Assembly: GCF_022346925.1 (NCBI RefSeq)
Contig: NZ_JAKRNJ010000002.1
Location: 1 to 64,000, forward strand
Reading direction: 5' to 3'
Length of the DNA stretch: 64,000 nt
Source: Microvirga sp. ACRRW
GTDB taxonomy: Bacteria > Pseudomonadota > Alphaproteobacteria > Rhizobiales > Beijerinckiaceae
Shown here: positions 7,915 to 17,194 of the stretch, one piece after another
How the letters are laid out: each line of letters opens with the position of its first letter
How positions within the stretch are numbered: the stretch's first letter is position 1
Translations under genes and position numbers: made by a program
The notes under the pieces: model-generated
Databases searched by the model: none
Seen by the model: only the letters and a program-made list of their open reading frames with translations
Told to the model about the DNA's origin: nothing

Positions 7915-8613
7915 ATGCAGAAGAACATCGGACTCATCGGCGGCATGAGCTGGGAAAGCTCCGCCGAGTACTATCGCATCATCAATCAGGAAACGCTGCG
8001 GCGTCTGGGCGGCGTGCATTCGGCGCGCAGTCTCATGTTCTCCGTCGATTTCGACGAGATCAAGCAGCTCCAGCATGCGGGCGACTGGGACAGGCTTGCC
8101 GCCTTGATGAAGGACGCCGCCCTGCACCTGGAGCGGGGAGGGGCGGATTTCATCGTGCTCTGCACCAACACGATGCATCGCTTGGCGGATGCCATCACCT
8201 CATCCGTCCGCATTCCATTGCTGCACATTGCCGATCCGACAGCCGAAAAGATAAAGGCGGCGGGCATCACGCGCGTGGGTTTGCTGGGCACGGCCTTCAC
8301 CATGGAGCAGGATTTCTACAAGGGACGCCTGCAATCCCGTCATGGCCTCGATGTGATCGTGCCGGATGGGGATGATCGGAAGATCGTGCATGAGATCATC
8401 TACAGGGAACTCATCCTCGGCAAGATCAATCCTGAATCACGGCAGGCTTACCGCGCCATCATCTCACGCCTGATCGAGCAGGGCGCGCAGGCTGTCATTC
8501 TCGGCTGCACCGAGATCATGCTGCTGGTCTCGGAGGAAGACAGCGCCGTGCCGCTTTTCGACACCACGACCATCCACGCGGTTGCGGCGGTCGATCACGC
8601 GTTGACCCGTTAG
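7915..8613 (+). CDS. Aspartate/glutamate racemase family protein
   Basis: 232 aa. Begins KNIGLIGGMSWESSAEYY, typical of the aspartate racemase (YgeA-like) branch. The two catalytic cysteines are in CTNTMH (about residue 82) and GCTEI (about 197). PLP-independent racemisation of Asp or a related amino acid is expected; broad substrate range is common. The start lies six bases after the previous stop, so co-transcription with the isomerase gene is likely. Confidence 0.88.
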   Translation: MQKNIGLIGGMSWESSAEYYRIINQETLRRLGGVHSARSLMFSVDFDEIKQLQHAGDWDRLAALMKDAALHLERGGADFIVLCTNTMHRLADAITSSVRIPLLHIADPTAEKIKAAGITRVGLLGTAFTMEQDFYKGRLQSRHGLDVIVPDGDDRKIVHEIIYRELILGKINPESRQAYRAIISRLIEQGAQAVILGCTEIMLLVSEEDSAVPLFDTTTIHAVAAVDHALTR

Positions 8614-8624
8614 AGTTCCATCTT

Positions 8625-8713
8625 CGTCATGCCCGCACTTGTTGCGGGCATCCACGTCTTAGGAACCACGGCGGTTAAAGACGTGGATGGCCGGGACAAG
8701 CCCGGCCATGACG
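8625..8713. repeat. Palindromic repeat, variant type
   Basis: CGTCATGCCCGC...GCGGGCATCCACGTCTT on the left and AAGACGTGGATGGCCGGG...CCCGGCCATGACG on the right form an overall inverted repeat with a small hairpin on each arm. It differs in sequence from the CGTCATCCCGG elements but shares their layout. It lies between the racemase gene and the convergent kinase gene. Confidence 0.7.
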
Positions 8714-8733
8714 GAGAGAGCTGAATTGGGCGC

Positions 8734-11700
8734 TCACTCCGCCGCCACGCGCGTCGCGCGCCATTGTGTCAGCAGCGCACGCAAGGCCGCGGGCTTCAAC
8801 GGCTTATTGAGCACGTGCACGTGCATGGCGGCAGCGGCGTCGCGCACGACAGGCGTGCGGTCGGCGGTCACGAGAACGGCGGGCGTGTTGGCTTGCGTTT
8901 TCCAGCGAAGCGCTTTGATGAGTTCAAGGCCGTCCGTGTCGTCGAGGTGGTAATCGGCGATGATCACCTCCGGCAGGGTCTTGTTCGTGCGCAAGACCTG
9001 ATGAGCCGTGTCGAGATCCGATGCCGTCCACACGTCGCAGCCCCAACCTGAGAGAAGCAGGCGCATGCCTTCCAGGATCGCGGGCTCGTTGTCGATAACG
9101 AGAACATGCAGGCCCGAGAGAACGGTGGTCGGCGCCTTCGGCGGCTCGGGCGCAGCGGCTGTCTCCGGCAGTGCGGCGACGACCGGAACCTCGACACGGA
9201 ACACCGAGCCGCGTCCGACTTCGGATTTCAGGTTGATCGGGTGCTTGAGCACGCGCCCAATGCGCTCCACGATGGAGAGGCCGAGGCCCAATCCGCGCGC
9301 CGCCTTCGCGCCCTGGTCGAGGCGCTGGAACTCGCGGAAGACGATCCGCTGCTTCGATGGCGGAATGCCGAGGCCCGTATCCCACACCTCCAGAACAAGG
9401 TGCGTGCCGTGCCTGCGCGCGCCGACGAGCACGCGTCCTTTGAGAGTGTACTTGATCGCGTTGGAGATGAGGTTCTGCAACAGGCGGCGCAGCAGGCGGC
9501 GGTCCGAGCGCACGGTAAGCGATGGGGCGACGAAGGTGAGATCGAGGCCCTTCTCCTTCGCGATGGGGTCGAACTCGCGCTGGAGCTGGCGGAACATCTC
9601 GTCCATGCGGAAGCTCGTCCATTGCGGCTTCATGGCGCCCGTATCGAGGCGCGAGATGTCGAGAATGGCGGTGAGGATTTCCTCGACCGCATCGAGTGAG
9701 GCGTCGATGTTCTCGGCAAGCGTCGCGTCGCCTGCATTCTGGTCGCGTTCCACGAGAGACGTCGCGTAGAGGCGAGCCGCATTGAGCGGCTGTAGAATGT
9801 CGTGGGAGGCGGCGGCGAGGAAGCGCGTCTTGGAGATGTTCGCCTCATCCGCTTCCGCCTTCGCGCTGCGCAGCGCCTCGTTGAGGCGCGTCAGCTCTTC
9901 CGTACGCTCACGCACGCGCTGTTCGAGCGTCTCATTGGCGCGGCGGCTTTCCTCCTCCGCAAGAACGGCATCGGTGACGTCCGTGTAGGTGGTCACGTGG
10001 CCGCCATCGGGCAGGACGTTGGAGCGGATCTCGATGACCTTGCCGGACGGATAGAGCTTGAGGCGTACCGGCTCCACATCGTGATGGAACGAATGCAGGC
10101 GCGCGGCGACCTGCTCGTCGATATTGCCAGGGCCATAAGAGCCGCGCGCGGCGTTGTAGCGGACGATGCGTTCCATGCCGATGCCGACCTGCACGAAGTT
10201 GGGCGGCATGTCGTAGAGGTCGATGAAGGCCTGGTTCCAGGCGAGAAGCCGCAGGTCGCGGTCGATCACCGTGATGCCTTGCTTGGCGTAATTCAGCGCG
10301 TGCTGGAGCAGATCGCGGCTGTGCTGAATCGCGGCGGAGGCATCGTCGAGCAGTTTGAGGGCCGCTTCCGTCGAGACGGTGCGGCGGCGCAGCAGCAGCG
10401 AGAGCGCAAGGCGCGAGGATGCGGTGCCGATGGCGGAGGCGAGCAGGTGCTCCGCATAGCGCAGCAGATGGATGTCGGCCTCCGCGCGCGGCTCAAGGCT
10501 CTGCCCTCGGCTGTGGCTGAAGCCCTCGAAGGACCGTGTCGTGCGCTCCTCTCCGAGATAGCGCGAGACGGTGGCACGCAGCTCGTCCACGGTGACGCTG
10601 GCGCGGAATAGGCGGAAGCTCGGCGCGACGGAGGTGTGCGGCTCACCGACGAAGACATTCGCCTGAATTTGCTCCATCGCCGTCGCGGGGCGCCACAGGG
10701 AGAAGCCGACATAGCAGAGAATGTTGAGCGTCAGGCTCCAGATGACGCCGTGCGTGAGCTGGGGCAGGTCTACGCCGAAGAGCGCAGTGGGCTTGAGCGC
10801 CTCGATGCCGAAGGGACCGGAGACCACCACGTCCGACCAGAACACGCCATCCCACACGAGGCTCGGCAGCAGCAGCGTGTAGAGCCAGGTCAGGAAGCCG
10901 ACGACGAGACCCACGCTCGCGCCGAACGCCGTGCCGCGCGACCAGATGAGACCGCCGACGAATGCGGGCGCCACCTGCGCGATGGCGGCAAACGACAGAA
11001 GGCCGATGGCCGCGAGCGCCGCTTCTCCCGATGCCCGGTAATAGGCATAGCCGAGCATGATCACGAACACGATGGAGATGCGCCGCACCGCGATGACGAA
11101 GCTGCCGGGGTCAACGCCTGCAAAGGCGCGACGGCGCAGCACGATGGGCATGACGAGGTGGTTGGAGATCATCACCGCGACCGCGATGGAATCGACGATC
11201 ACCATGGCTGTCGCGGCGGAGAATCCGCCGAGGAAGGTGAGCACCGCAATCGTGCCGGCCTGGTCGGCCAGCGGCAGCGCGAGCACGGTCATGTCCCGGT
11301 CGATCCCGTCGCCGGGGAACATGGCCATGCCGGCCAGCGCGATGGGAATGACGAACAGGTTGATGAGCACGAGATAGAGCGGGAACATCCAGGCAGCGCG
11401 CTTCAGGTCGCCGATGGAATGGTTCTCCACCACGGTCACGTGGAACTGGCGCGGCAGCAGCAACGCGGCGCAGCTCGACAGAAGAATGAGCGTGATGAAG
11501 CTGCCGAAGCCGGATGTGCGCTCGAGCAGGGTGTCGGTGATGCCCTGGTTGTTGAGGCGCTGCACGATGTCGTCATAGCCGCCGAACATCACGAAGGTCA
11601 CATAGCCGCCGACGACGAGGAAGGCGACGAGCTTCACGATGGACTCGATGGAGATCGCCATGATGAGGCCGTCCTGATGCTCGGTGGCATCCGGGTGGCG

Positions 11701-12243
11701 CGTGCCGAAGGCAACCGCGAAACCTGCCAGCACCAAGGCGACGATGAGCGCGAGATCGCCGATGACCGGCATGCTCGACAGCGGCATGCCGTTGGCATTG
11801 GTGATGAACACGTCGAGGGAGGACGAGACCGCCTTCAACTGAAGCGCAATATAGGGAACGGAGCCGATGAGCGCGATCAGGCTGACGATGGCGGCGACGC
11901 GTTCGCTCTTGCCGTAACGGGCGGCCACGAAGTCGGCGATGGAGGAGATGTTCTGCGTCTTGGCAACGCGGATGACGCGCGCGACGAGAGCATGGCCCAC
12001 GGTGATAACGAGGATGGGGCCGATATAGATGGCGAGAAAGTCGAAGCCGGAGCGGCTGGCCAGCCCTACCGATCCGAAGAAGGTCCAGGAGGTGCAGTAA
12101 ACGGCCAGTGCCAACGCGGCGATGGTGGAGCGCCATGGCCCCTGGACGAAGCGCCTGCCCGCATTGTCGCCCCAATAGGCGACCGTGAAGAGGAAGCAGA
12201 GGTAAACCAGCGCCGATAAGACAACCGCCCAGGTGGCGACCAT
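8734..12243 (-). CDS. Hybrid sensor histidine kinase with N-terminal sodium:solute symporter domain
   Basis: 1169 aa. Residues 1-500 form a multi-spanning solute:sodium symporter domain (for example CTSWTFFGSVGLASRSG and IADFVAARYGKSERVAA). A PAS-like segment follows (GITVIDRDLRLLAWNQAFIDLYD), then a coiled region, HisKA with the phospho-acceptor His in FLAAASHDILQPL (about 814), HATPase with GLGLGLSIVERIG, and a C-terminal receiver domain with the acceptor Asp in VIIADYHLDD (about 1096). It belongs to the CbrA/ErcS-like group where transport or substrate binding may be sensed. No stand-alone response regulator is adjacent, so the output partner is unknown. Confidence 0.93.
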   Translation of the reverse strand: MVATWAVVLSALVYLCFLFTVAYWGDNAGRRFVQGPWRSTIAALALAVYCTSWTFFGSVGLASRSGFDFLAIYIGPILVITVGHALVARVIRVAKTQNISSIADFVAARYGKSERVAAIVSLIALIGSVPYIALQLKAVSSSLDVFITNANGMPLSSMPVIGDLALIVALVLAGFAVAFGTRHPDATEHQDGLIMAISIESIVKLVAFLVVGGYVTFVMFGGYDDIVQRLNNQGITDTLLERTSGFGSFITLILLSSCAALLLPRQFHVTVVENHSIGDLKRAAWMFPLYLVLINLFVIPIALAGMAMFPGDGIDRDMTVLALPLADQAGTIAVLTFLGGFSAATAMVIVDSIAVAVMISNHLVMPIVLRRRAFAGVDPGSFVIAVRRISIVFVIMLGYAYYRASGEAALAAIGLLSFAAIAQVAPAFVGGLIWSRGTAFGASVGLVVGFLTWLYTLLLPSLVWDGVFWSDVVVSGPFGIEALKPTALFGVDLPQLTHGVIWSLTLNILCYVGFSLWRPATAMEQIQANVFVGEPHTSVAPSFRLFRASVTVDELRATVSRYLGEERTTRSFEGFSHSRGQSLEPRAEADIHLLRYAEHLLASAIGTASSRLALSLLLRRRTVSTEAALKLLDDASAAIQHSRDLLQHALNYAKQGITVIDRDLRLLAWNQAFIDLYDMPPNFVQVGIGMERIVRYNAARGSYGPGNIDEQVAARLHSFHHDVEPVRLKLYPSGKVIEIRSNVLPDGGHVTTYTDVTDAVLAEEESRRANETLEQRVRERTEELTRLNEALRSAKAEADEANISKTRFLAAASHDILQPLNAARLYATSLVERDQNAGDATLAENIDASLDAVEEILTAILDISRLDTGAMKPQWTSFRMDEMFRQLQREFDPIAKEKGLDLTFVAPSLTVRSDRRLLRRLLQNLISNAIKYTLKGRVLVGARRHGTHLVLEVWDTGLGIPPSKQRIVFREFQRLDQGAKAARGLGLGLSIVERIGRVLKHPINLKSEVGRGSVFRVEVPVVAALPETAAAPEPPKAPTTVLSGLHVLVIDNEPAILEGMRLLLSGWGCDVWTASDLDTAHQVLRTNKTLPEVIIADYHLDDTDGLELIKALRWKTQANTPAVLVTADRTPVVRDAAAAMHVHVLNKPLKPAALRALLTQWRATRVAAE

Positions 12244-12430
12244 GCCGTGAGACCCTTAACAAGAAACTGGAACCAGCTTTACCCGCTGCAGGAGTTCCGC
12301 GCCACTAGCAGGAGGGCGCAGGCAAGAGAAGCATCTCACTCTATGGGAGTGAATTAATATTCTGTCTCAGGGATTATCGCATTCGGAGAATGAGGTCATA
12401 TGAAGCTACCAAAGTTTCAGGAGACCCCCC

Positions 12431-12865
12431 ATGATCGATACCCGCACCGCCCCCTATGCCGCGCTCATCCTGCGCGTGGCCCTTGGCGTCCTCTTCCTGG
12501 CCCATGCCGGGCTGAAAATCTTCGTCTTTACCCCCGCCGGAACGGCTCAGTTCTTCGGCAGCCTCGGCCTGCCCGGTTTTCTCGCCTATGTGGTGATCCT
12601 GGCTGAAGTGGCCGGCGGCCTTGCCCTCATTGCCGGCTTTTATGCCCGCTGGGTCGCCCTTGCTCTCGTCCCCATTTTGCTCGGCGCGATCTTCACGGTC
12701 CATGGCCCGGCAGGCTTCTTCTTCTCCAACCCGAACGGCGGCTGGGAATTCCTGGCGTTCTGGATCGTCGCCCTTCTGGCCCAGGCCCTGCTGGGCGAGG
12801 GCGCTTATGCCCTTAAGGGCGGATCGGCGAAGACCGCTCCCGCGTTGTCCATCCGCTCGGCTTGA
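12431..12865 (+). CDS. DoxX family membrane protein
   Basis: 144 aa with four predicted membrane helices. The DoxX pattern ALILRVALGVLFLAHAGLK opens the protein, and an AEVAGGLALIAGFY segment follows. CAGGAGA lies just upstream of the ATG. DoxX proteins are quinone- or redox-linked membrane subunits of poorly known function. A glyoxalase-fold gene follows 13 bases downstream, so the two are probably one operon. Confidence 0.87.
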   Translation: MIDTRTAPYAALILRVALGVLFLAHAGLKIFVFTPAGTAQFFGSLGLPGFLAYVVILAEVAGGLALIAGFYARWVALALVPILLGAIFTVHGPAGFFFSNPNGGWEFLAFWIVALLAQALLGEGAYALKGGSAKTAPALSIRSA

Positions 12866-12878
12866 ACGGGAAACGGCC

Positions 12879-13406
12879 ATGATCAAACCTATGTCCAATG
12901 AGGCCGCCGGACTTCCGGCGGCTCGCCCCATCGATCCGGGCGTCCGGATCGGCCACGTCCATCTCAAGGTCGCGGATCTCGACCGCGCGCTCGCCTTCTA
13001 TTGCGGCATGCTCGGCTTCGAGCTGATCCAGCGCTACGGCACGCAGGCCGCGTTCGTCTCGGCGGGCGGCTACCACCACCATATCGGCCTGAACACCTGG
13101 GAGAGCAAAGGCGGCTCGCCGCCGCCTCCCGGCACCACGGGCCTCTATCACGTGGCGATCCTCTATCCCACGCGGGCAGCTTTGGCGGACGCGCTTTACC
13201 GCCTGGTCGAGGCCCGCATCCCGCTTCAGGGCGCGAGCGATCACGGCGTCAGCGAAGCACTCTATTTGAGCGACCCGGACGGCAACGGCATCGAGCTCTA
13301 TGTGGACCGGCCCGAGGACCAATGGCCGCGCACACCCGGCGGCGAGCTTCAGATGGTCACCCGTCCCCTCGATCTCCACGAGCTTCTCGCGGCCCGCGAG
13401 GCTTGA
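12879..13406 (+). CDS. VOC family (glyoxalase/extradiol-dioxygenase fold) protein
   Basis: 175 aa from ATG 12879, chosen for the GGGAAACGG just upstream; a second ATG is at 12891. It has two beta-alpha-beta-beta-beta modules. Metal ligands are suggested by IGHVHLKVADLDRALAFY, GLYHVAILYP and NGIELYVDRP, the H..H..E pattern of catechol 2,3-dioxygenase-like VOC enzymes. GGYHHHIGLNTW is the typical mid-domain stretch. Substrate unknown. Paired with a DoxX gene, which in other bacteria is linked to redox or aromatic metabolism. Confidence 0.88.
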   Translation: MIKPMSNEAAGLPAARPIDPGVRIGHVHLKVADLDRALAFYCGMLGFELIQRYGTQAAFVSAGGYHHHIGLNTWESKGGSPPPPGTTGLYHVAILYPTRAALADALYRLVEARIPLQGASDHGVSEALYLSDPDGNGIELYVDRPEDQWPRTPGGELQMVTRPLDLHELLAAREA

Positions 13407-13466
13407 CGGCTCTTCCTGGCCGGACACTTCTTTAGCTTGGCAGACAAGCTCAGGGAGGGTCCGGCC

Positions 13467-13901
13467 ATGTGGAACGAGTTCAAGCAATTCGCCTTGCGCG
13501 GCAACGTGGTGGATCTCGCCATCGGCATCATCATCGGCGCCGCCTTCGGCCGGATCGTGGATTCCCTCGTCGGCGATATTTTCATGCCGATCATCGGCGC
13601 TGTCACCGGCGGGCTCGATTTCTCGAACTACTTCACGACGCTCTCAGGAAACGTCACCGCAGGGTCGTTGGATGAGGCGAAGAAACAGGGCGCAGTGCTC
13701 GGCTGGGGTAATTTCATCACGGTTGCCATCAACTTCGCCATCATCGCCTGGATCCTGTTCCTCCTCGTCAAAGGCATGAACCGCCTGCGCCGGACAGAGG
13801 ATGCCAAGACCGGAACCGCCGATAAGCCCGCCGAAATTCCGGCCGACGTGAAACTGCTCACCGAGATCCGCGATCTTCTGCAAAGCGACCGGCGCGTCTG
13901 A
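13467..13901 (+). CDS. mscL: Large-conductance mechanosensitive channel
   Basis: 144 aa from ATG 13467, with AGGGAGGG six bases upstream. The N-terminal amphipathic helix and TM1 are clear: [20 protein letters not shown] followed by [23 protein letters not shown], the hallmark MscL gate region. TM2 is [23 protein letters not shown] and a charged C-terminal helix ([12 protein letters not shown]) ends the protein. It is a homopentameric turgor-release valve in the inner membrane. Confidence 0.97.
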   Translation: MWNEFKQFALRGNVVDLAIGIIIGAAFGRIVDSLVGDIFMPIIGAVTGGLDFSNYFTTLSGNVTAGSLDEAKKQGAVLGWGNFITVAINFAIIAWILFLLVKGMNRLRRTEDAKTGTADKPAEIPADVKLLTEIRDLLQSDRRV

Positions 13902-14018
13902 TCCATCACCGGTTTCGATCGGACTCTTCGCTTCTTGTCATGAGTGCCGTGAGCGGGCTTGCCTTCGCCGGGCGGACAGGTCATCCCTGTTCGCCTGCTC
14001 CCAAAGGACCAAAGCCCG

Positions 14019-15221
14019 ATGAACGCATCCGTCTCGATTCCATCGACCCTCAATCTGCGTGCGGAAGCGCAGCAGGCGCCCACCAGCGGCATCGTGGATG
14101 TGTTCTCCTATGGCCGGAACAAGCCCGGCATCATTCCGCTCTGGGTGGGCGAGGGCGATCTTGCGACACCAGCTTTCATCTGCGATGCGGCGGCGCGTTC
14201 GCTTAAGGATGGCGAGACCTTCTATACCTATCAGCGCGGCATTCCTGAACTGCGCCAGGCCATCGCGAGCTACCACGAGAATGTCTATCGCAAGGCTTTC
14301 GATCCCGAGCGCTTTTTTGTCACGTCCGGCGGCATGCCCGCGATGCAAATGGCATTCCGCATGCTGTGCGGCACCGGCGACGAGGTGCTGATCCCGACGC
14401 CCGCATGGCCGAATTTCGCAGGCGCCATCACCATTGCTGGCGCGCGCCCTGTTCCTGTTCCCATGAATATCGACGACAAGGGTTGGCATCTCGGCTTCGA
14501 GCGATTGGAAAAATCCATCACGCCGCGTACCCGCGTCGTCGTTCTGAACTCGCCCTCCAACCCCACCGGTTGGACCGCGAGCCATGACGATCTCCGCGCC
14601 GTTCTGTCTATGGCGCGCAAGCATGGTTTGTGGATCGTCGCAGATGAAATCTACGGACGCTTCATTCACGATCCTGCTCTCACCATCGAGGGGCGTGCGC
14701 CGTCATTCCGTGATGTGATGGAGCCGCAGGATCGTATCCTCTTCATCCAGACATTCTCGAAGAACTGGGCAATGACCGGATGGCGTCTCGGCTGGCTCGA
14801 AGCGCCGCCGGAGCTGGGGCAGGTGATCGAGAACCTCGTTCAGTATCAGACCTCCGGCACGCCTACCTTCATCCAACGCGCAGGCGTCGCGGCGCTGGAG
14901 CAGGGCGAGGAGTTCCTGCAAGACCAGATGGCCAAGGCCAGGCGCGGACGCGAGATCGTGAGGACACTGACGGAGACCGGCCTCGTGGAACTGCCGCCGC
15001 CGAGCGGGGCGTTCTATGCGTTCCTGAAGATCAAGGGCGCGACGAGCTCCAAGGACATCGCCTTCCGTCTCATCGACGAAGCGAATGTCGGCCTTGCTCC
15101 CGGCAACGCTTTCGGCGATGCGGGCGAGGGCTATCTGCGTCTGTGCTACCTGCGCAAAGCGGATGATCTGGAGGAGGCGGTGAGACGGATCGGCGCGGCC
15201 TTGCCGAGGCTCGTGGCGTGA
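14019..15221 (+). CDS. PLP-dependent class I/II aminotransferase
   Basis: 400 aa from ATG 14019, preceded by AAGGA. An in-frame ATG at 13959 lacks a ribosome site. Fold-type I signatures: NSPSNPTGW, VADEIYGRF and the PLP Lys in TFSKNWAMTGWRLGW, with the C-terminal Arg region GYLRLCYL. It resembles aspartate/aromatic or kynurenine-type aminotransferases; the amino donor cannot be fixed from sequence. It stands alone on its transcript apart from the structured RNA region that follows. Confidence 0.9.
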   Translation: MNASVSIPSTLNLRAEAQQAPTSGIVDVFSYGRNKPGIIPLWVGEGDLATPAFICDAAARSLKDGETFYTYQRGIPELRQAIASYHENVYRKAFDPERFFVTSGGMPAMQMAFRMLCGTGDEVLIPTPAWPNFAGAITIAGARPVPVPMNIDDKGWHLGFERLEKSITPRTRVVVLNSPSNPTGWTASHDDLRAVLSMARKHGLWIVADEIYGRFIHDPALTIEGRAPSFRDVMEPQDRILFIQTFSKNWAMTGWRLGWLEAPPELGQVIENLVQYQTSGTPTFIQRAGVAALEQGEEFLQDQMAKARRGREIVRTLTETGLVELPPPSGAFYAFLKIKGATSSKDIAFRLIDEANVGLAPGNAFGDAGEGYLRLCYLRKADDLEEAVRRIGAALPRLVA

Positions 15222-15234
15222 GCGGTCTTAAGTG

Positions 15235-15326
15235 CTGCTCCCTTCCTGCTGCATAGCCTCCCGGCAATTCCGCCGGTTGACCGTGAGGTCCATGACGTTC
15301 ATGGAGTGAGCAGAGCCCAGGAAGGG
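15235..15326. ncRNA. Candidate structured RNA or structured leader (strand unresolved)
   Basis: Between the aminotransferase and AbrB-like genes lies a compact multi-branched fold: outer helix CCCTTCCTG (15240-15248) with CAGGAAGGG (15318-15326), extended by CTGC/GCAG and CTCC/GGAG, enclosing three hairpins: CCGGC/GCCGG (15261-15276), GACC-GTGA-GGTC (15279-15290) and CCATGA/TCATGG (15290-15304). The GTGA loop would be a GNRA tetraloop on the plus strand, favouring that strand. CTGCTC (15235-15240) can pair with GAGCAG (15308-15313) as an alternative, so a switch is possible. On the minus strand the stretch GGAAGGGAGCAGC recalls the SRP RNA core, but the tetraloop-closing helix is missing. No known family is assigned. 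Confidence 0.45.
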
Positions 15327-15345
15327 TTCTGTTTCAAATGTCACG

Positions 15346-16386
15346 ATGCGCCTCCTTTTTTCTCACCTTGCTCAAATCCTGATTGCGGGCCTCGGAGGTC
15401 TGGCTTTTTATTGGCTGGGCGTTCCGGCAGCTTGGCTGTCGGGCTCTGCGATCGCCGCCACCTTATGGGGCCTTTCGGGACATGCGGTTCACATGCCGCG
15501 CGCCCTGGCCGACATGGCGATGCTCGTCTCCGGTGCCGCCATGGGTGCGGCCGTGACGCCTGCGGCCATCGCGGCGATGAGTCGATACCCCGGAAGCCTC
15601 ATCCTGCTGGTGATCGGCGTCGTTGCGATTTCGTTGGCGTCATCGCTCTGGCTCGTGCGCATTTCGGGTTGGCGCAAGGCCGATGCGGTGCTCGCCTCCG
15701 TGCCCGGCGCGCTCTCTACGGTGCTCGCCGTCGCAGCCGATCGCAAGGCGGATGTCCCCTCGGTCGCTATCGTGCAAAATCTGCGCCTCTTTGTGCTCAT
15801 CGCATTGCTGCCGAGCGTGGTTGTCGTGACCGGCGGAGGCGAGGGTGATCCGAGCGCGTTGATCGGACAGGGCATGCCGATTGCGAGCCCTGCCGACATG
15901 GCATTCGTCCTCATCGGCGGGCTCGCGCTGGGCTTCGTGTTCAAGGTGCTGAAGGTCGCGGCTCCCATTCTTCTCGGCGCAACCGTGGTCAGCTCCGTTA
16001 GTCACGGCACGGCATTCGTCACTGGCGTCATCCCGCCGGTGATTGCCACCGGAGGCCTCGTGCTGATCGGCCTTTTCATTGCAGAGCGCTTCCGCAACAT
16101 TCAGCGTTCCACCTTGCAGCGCGCTCTTGTGGCTGCGCTCGGCTCCTTCTCCGTCGGCATGGGCGTTGCCGTTGTCTTCGCCGTTGTCGCCGCATGGATC
16201 GCCGATGTGAGCTTCGCCAACAGCCTCGTCGCTTTCGCTCCCGGAGGCTTGGAGGCAATGACCGTGCTTGCGCTCATCCTCGGTCTCGACCCGCTCTATG
16301 TGGGCATCCATCACCTCGTCCGCTTCCTCGGGATCGGGCTCGTGCTGCCATTCCTGATCGGCTGGCTGCAGAAAGCGCGGGCGTGA
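15346..16386 (+). CDS. AbrB family (COG3180) multi-spanning membrane protein
   Basis: 346 aa, about ten hydrophobic helices. It has the two-fold internal repeat of the AbrB/ammonia-monooxygenase-named family (GLGGLAFYWLGVPAAWLSGSA early; LVAFAPGGLEAMTVLALILG late, the repeated PGGxxxM motif also seen as VPGALSTVLAVA). The family name ammonia monooxygenase is misleading; these are putative transporters. A structured RNA candidate lies immediately upstream and AGGAAGGG is about 20 bases before the ATG, possibly sequestered in its helix. A second membrane-protein gene follows. Confidence 0.8.
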   Translation: MRLLFSHLAQILIAGLGGLAFYWLGVPAAWLSGSAIAATLWGLSGHAVHMPRALADMAMLVSGAAMGAAVTPAAIAAMSRYPGSLILLVIGVVAISLASSLWLVRISGWRKADAVLASVPGALSTVLAVAADRKADVPSVAIVQNLRLFVLIALLPSVVVVTGGGEGDPSALIGQGMPIASPADMAFVLIGGLALGFVFKVLKVAAPILLGATVVSSVSHGTAFVTGVIPPVIATGGLVLIGLFIAERFRNIQRSTLQRALVAALGSFSVGMGVAVVFAVVAAWIADVSFANSLVAFAPGGLEAMTVLALILGLDPLYVGIHHLVRFLGIGLVLPFLIGWLQKARA

Positions 16387-16399
16387 TCCGTGTCATCCC

Positions 16400-17191
16400 G
16401 TGATTGACCCGTTCCTGATCGGCCTTGCGGTCAAAATGCTCGCGACTGCGGCTGTTGTCGTGACGGCCTCTCTCATCGTCGAACGCATGGGGCCGTTCAT
16501 CGGGGCAATGGTTGCCACGCTCCCCATCTCCGCAGGACCGGCCTACATTTTCCTGGCGCTGGAACACGGCCCCGGCTTCATCGAGAAAGCCAGCATCGTC
16601 AGCCTCGCGATGAATGCCGCGCTCGCCGTTTTCATTCTGGTTTATGCCTTGGTGGCACAGAAGAGGGGCGTTCTTCTCAGTCTCGCCTGCGCTTTGCTGG
16701 CCTGGTTTTCCATGGCGTGGATACTGACCCATCTTCAATGGGGACTGCGCGAAGCCGTCGTCTTGAATGTGGTGAGCTATTCCGCATGCATTGTCATCGC
16801 GCGAAGATTCCTGATGCAGCAGGGTCTCAAGGGAAAAGTCTTTGCCGTGCGGTGGTGGGACATCCCCTTGAGAGCCGCTGGCGTCATGAGCCTAGTCGGA
16901 ATCGTCGTTCTTCTCGGGCGCGCCCTCGGGCCGGCAGCGGCGGGCATCGCTGCCACGGCTCCTATCGTCATGACGAGCCTCACGCTCATTCTGCATCCGC
17001 GCATCGGCGGCCCGGCGGCGGCTCTGGTGCTTGCAAACGGTCTGATCGGATTGGTAGGGATGGGGTTCGCTTTGCTCGCCCTCCATGCCGCCGTTCCCAC
17101 TTTGGGCACAGCGCTCGCACTCCTCTTGGCGCTTGCGATCTGCGTGCTGTGGAATGCAAGCCTCGTTCTGCTGCGCCATAAAGCAGCCTGA
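16400..17191 (+). CDS. Hypothetical integral membrane protein
   Basis: 263 aa from a GTG at 16400, 13 bases after the upstream stop. Seven to eight hydrophobic segments, with LIVERMGPFIGAMVATLPISAGPAYIFLALE near the start, a pattern seen in uncharacterised alphaproteobacterial membrane proteins. Probably co-transcribed with the AbrB-like gene and perhaps part of the same transport function. No enzymatic motif is visible. Confidence 0.75.
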   Translation: MIDPFLIGLAVKMLATAAVVVTASLIVERMGPFIGAMVATLPISAGPAYIFLALEHGPGFIEKASIVSLAMNAALAVFILVYALVAQKRGVLLSLACALLAWFSMAWILTHLQWGLREAVVLNVVSYSACIVIARRFLMQQGLKGKVFAVRWWDIPLRAAGVMSLVGIVVLLGRALGPAAAGIAATAPIVMTSLTLILHPRIGGPAAALVLANGLIGLVGMGFALLALHAAVPTLGTALALLLALAICVLWNASLVLLRHKAA

Positions 17192-17194
17192 TCG

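Noticed and set aside
10636-12219. 527-codon plus-strand frame opposite the histidine kinase
   Set aside because: The translated sequence is Asp/Glu/His/Gly-rich antisense of hydrophobic helices with no motif; the kinase on the minus strand is intact.
15221-15326. SRP (4.5S) RNA on the minus strand
   Set aside because: GGAAGGGAGCAGC resembles the SRP core but the bases that should pair around the GGAA loop do not, and no complementary outer helix for the 3' part was found. Kept only as an unassigned structured RNA.
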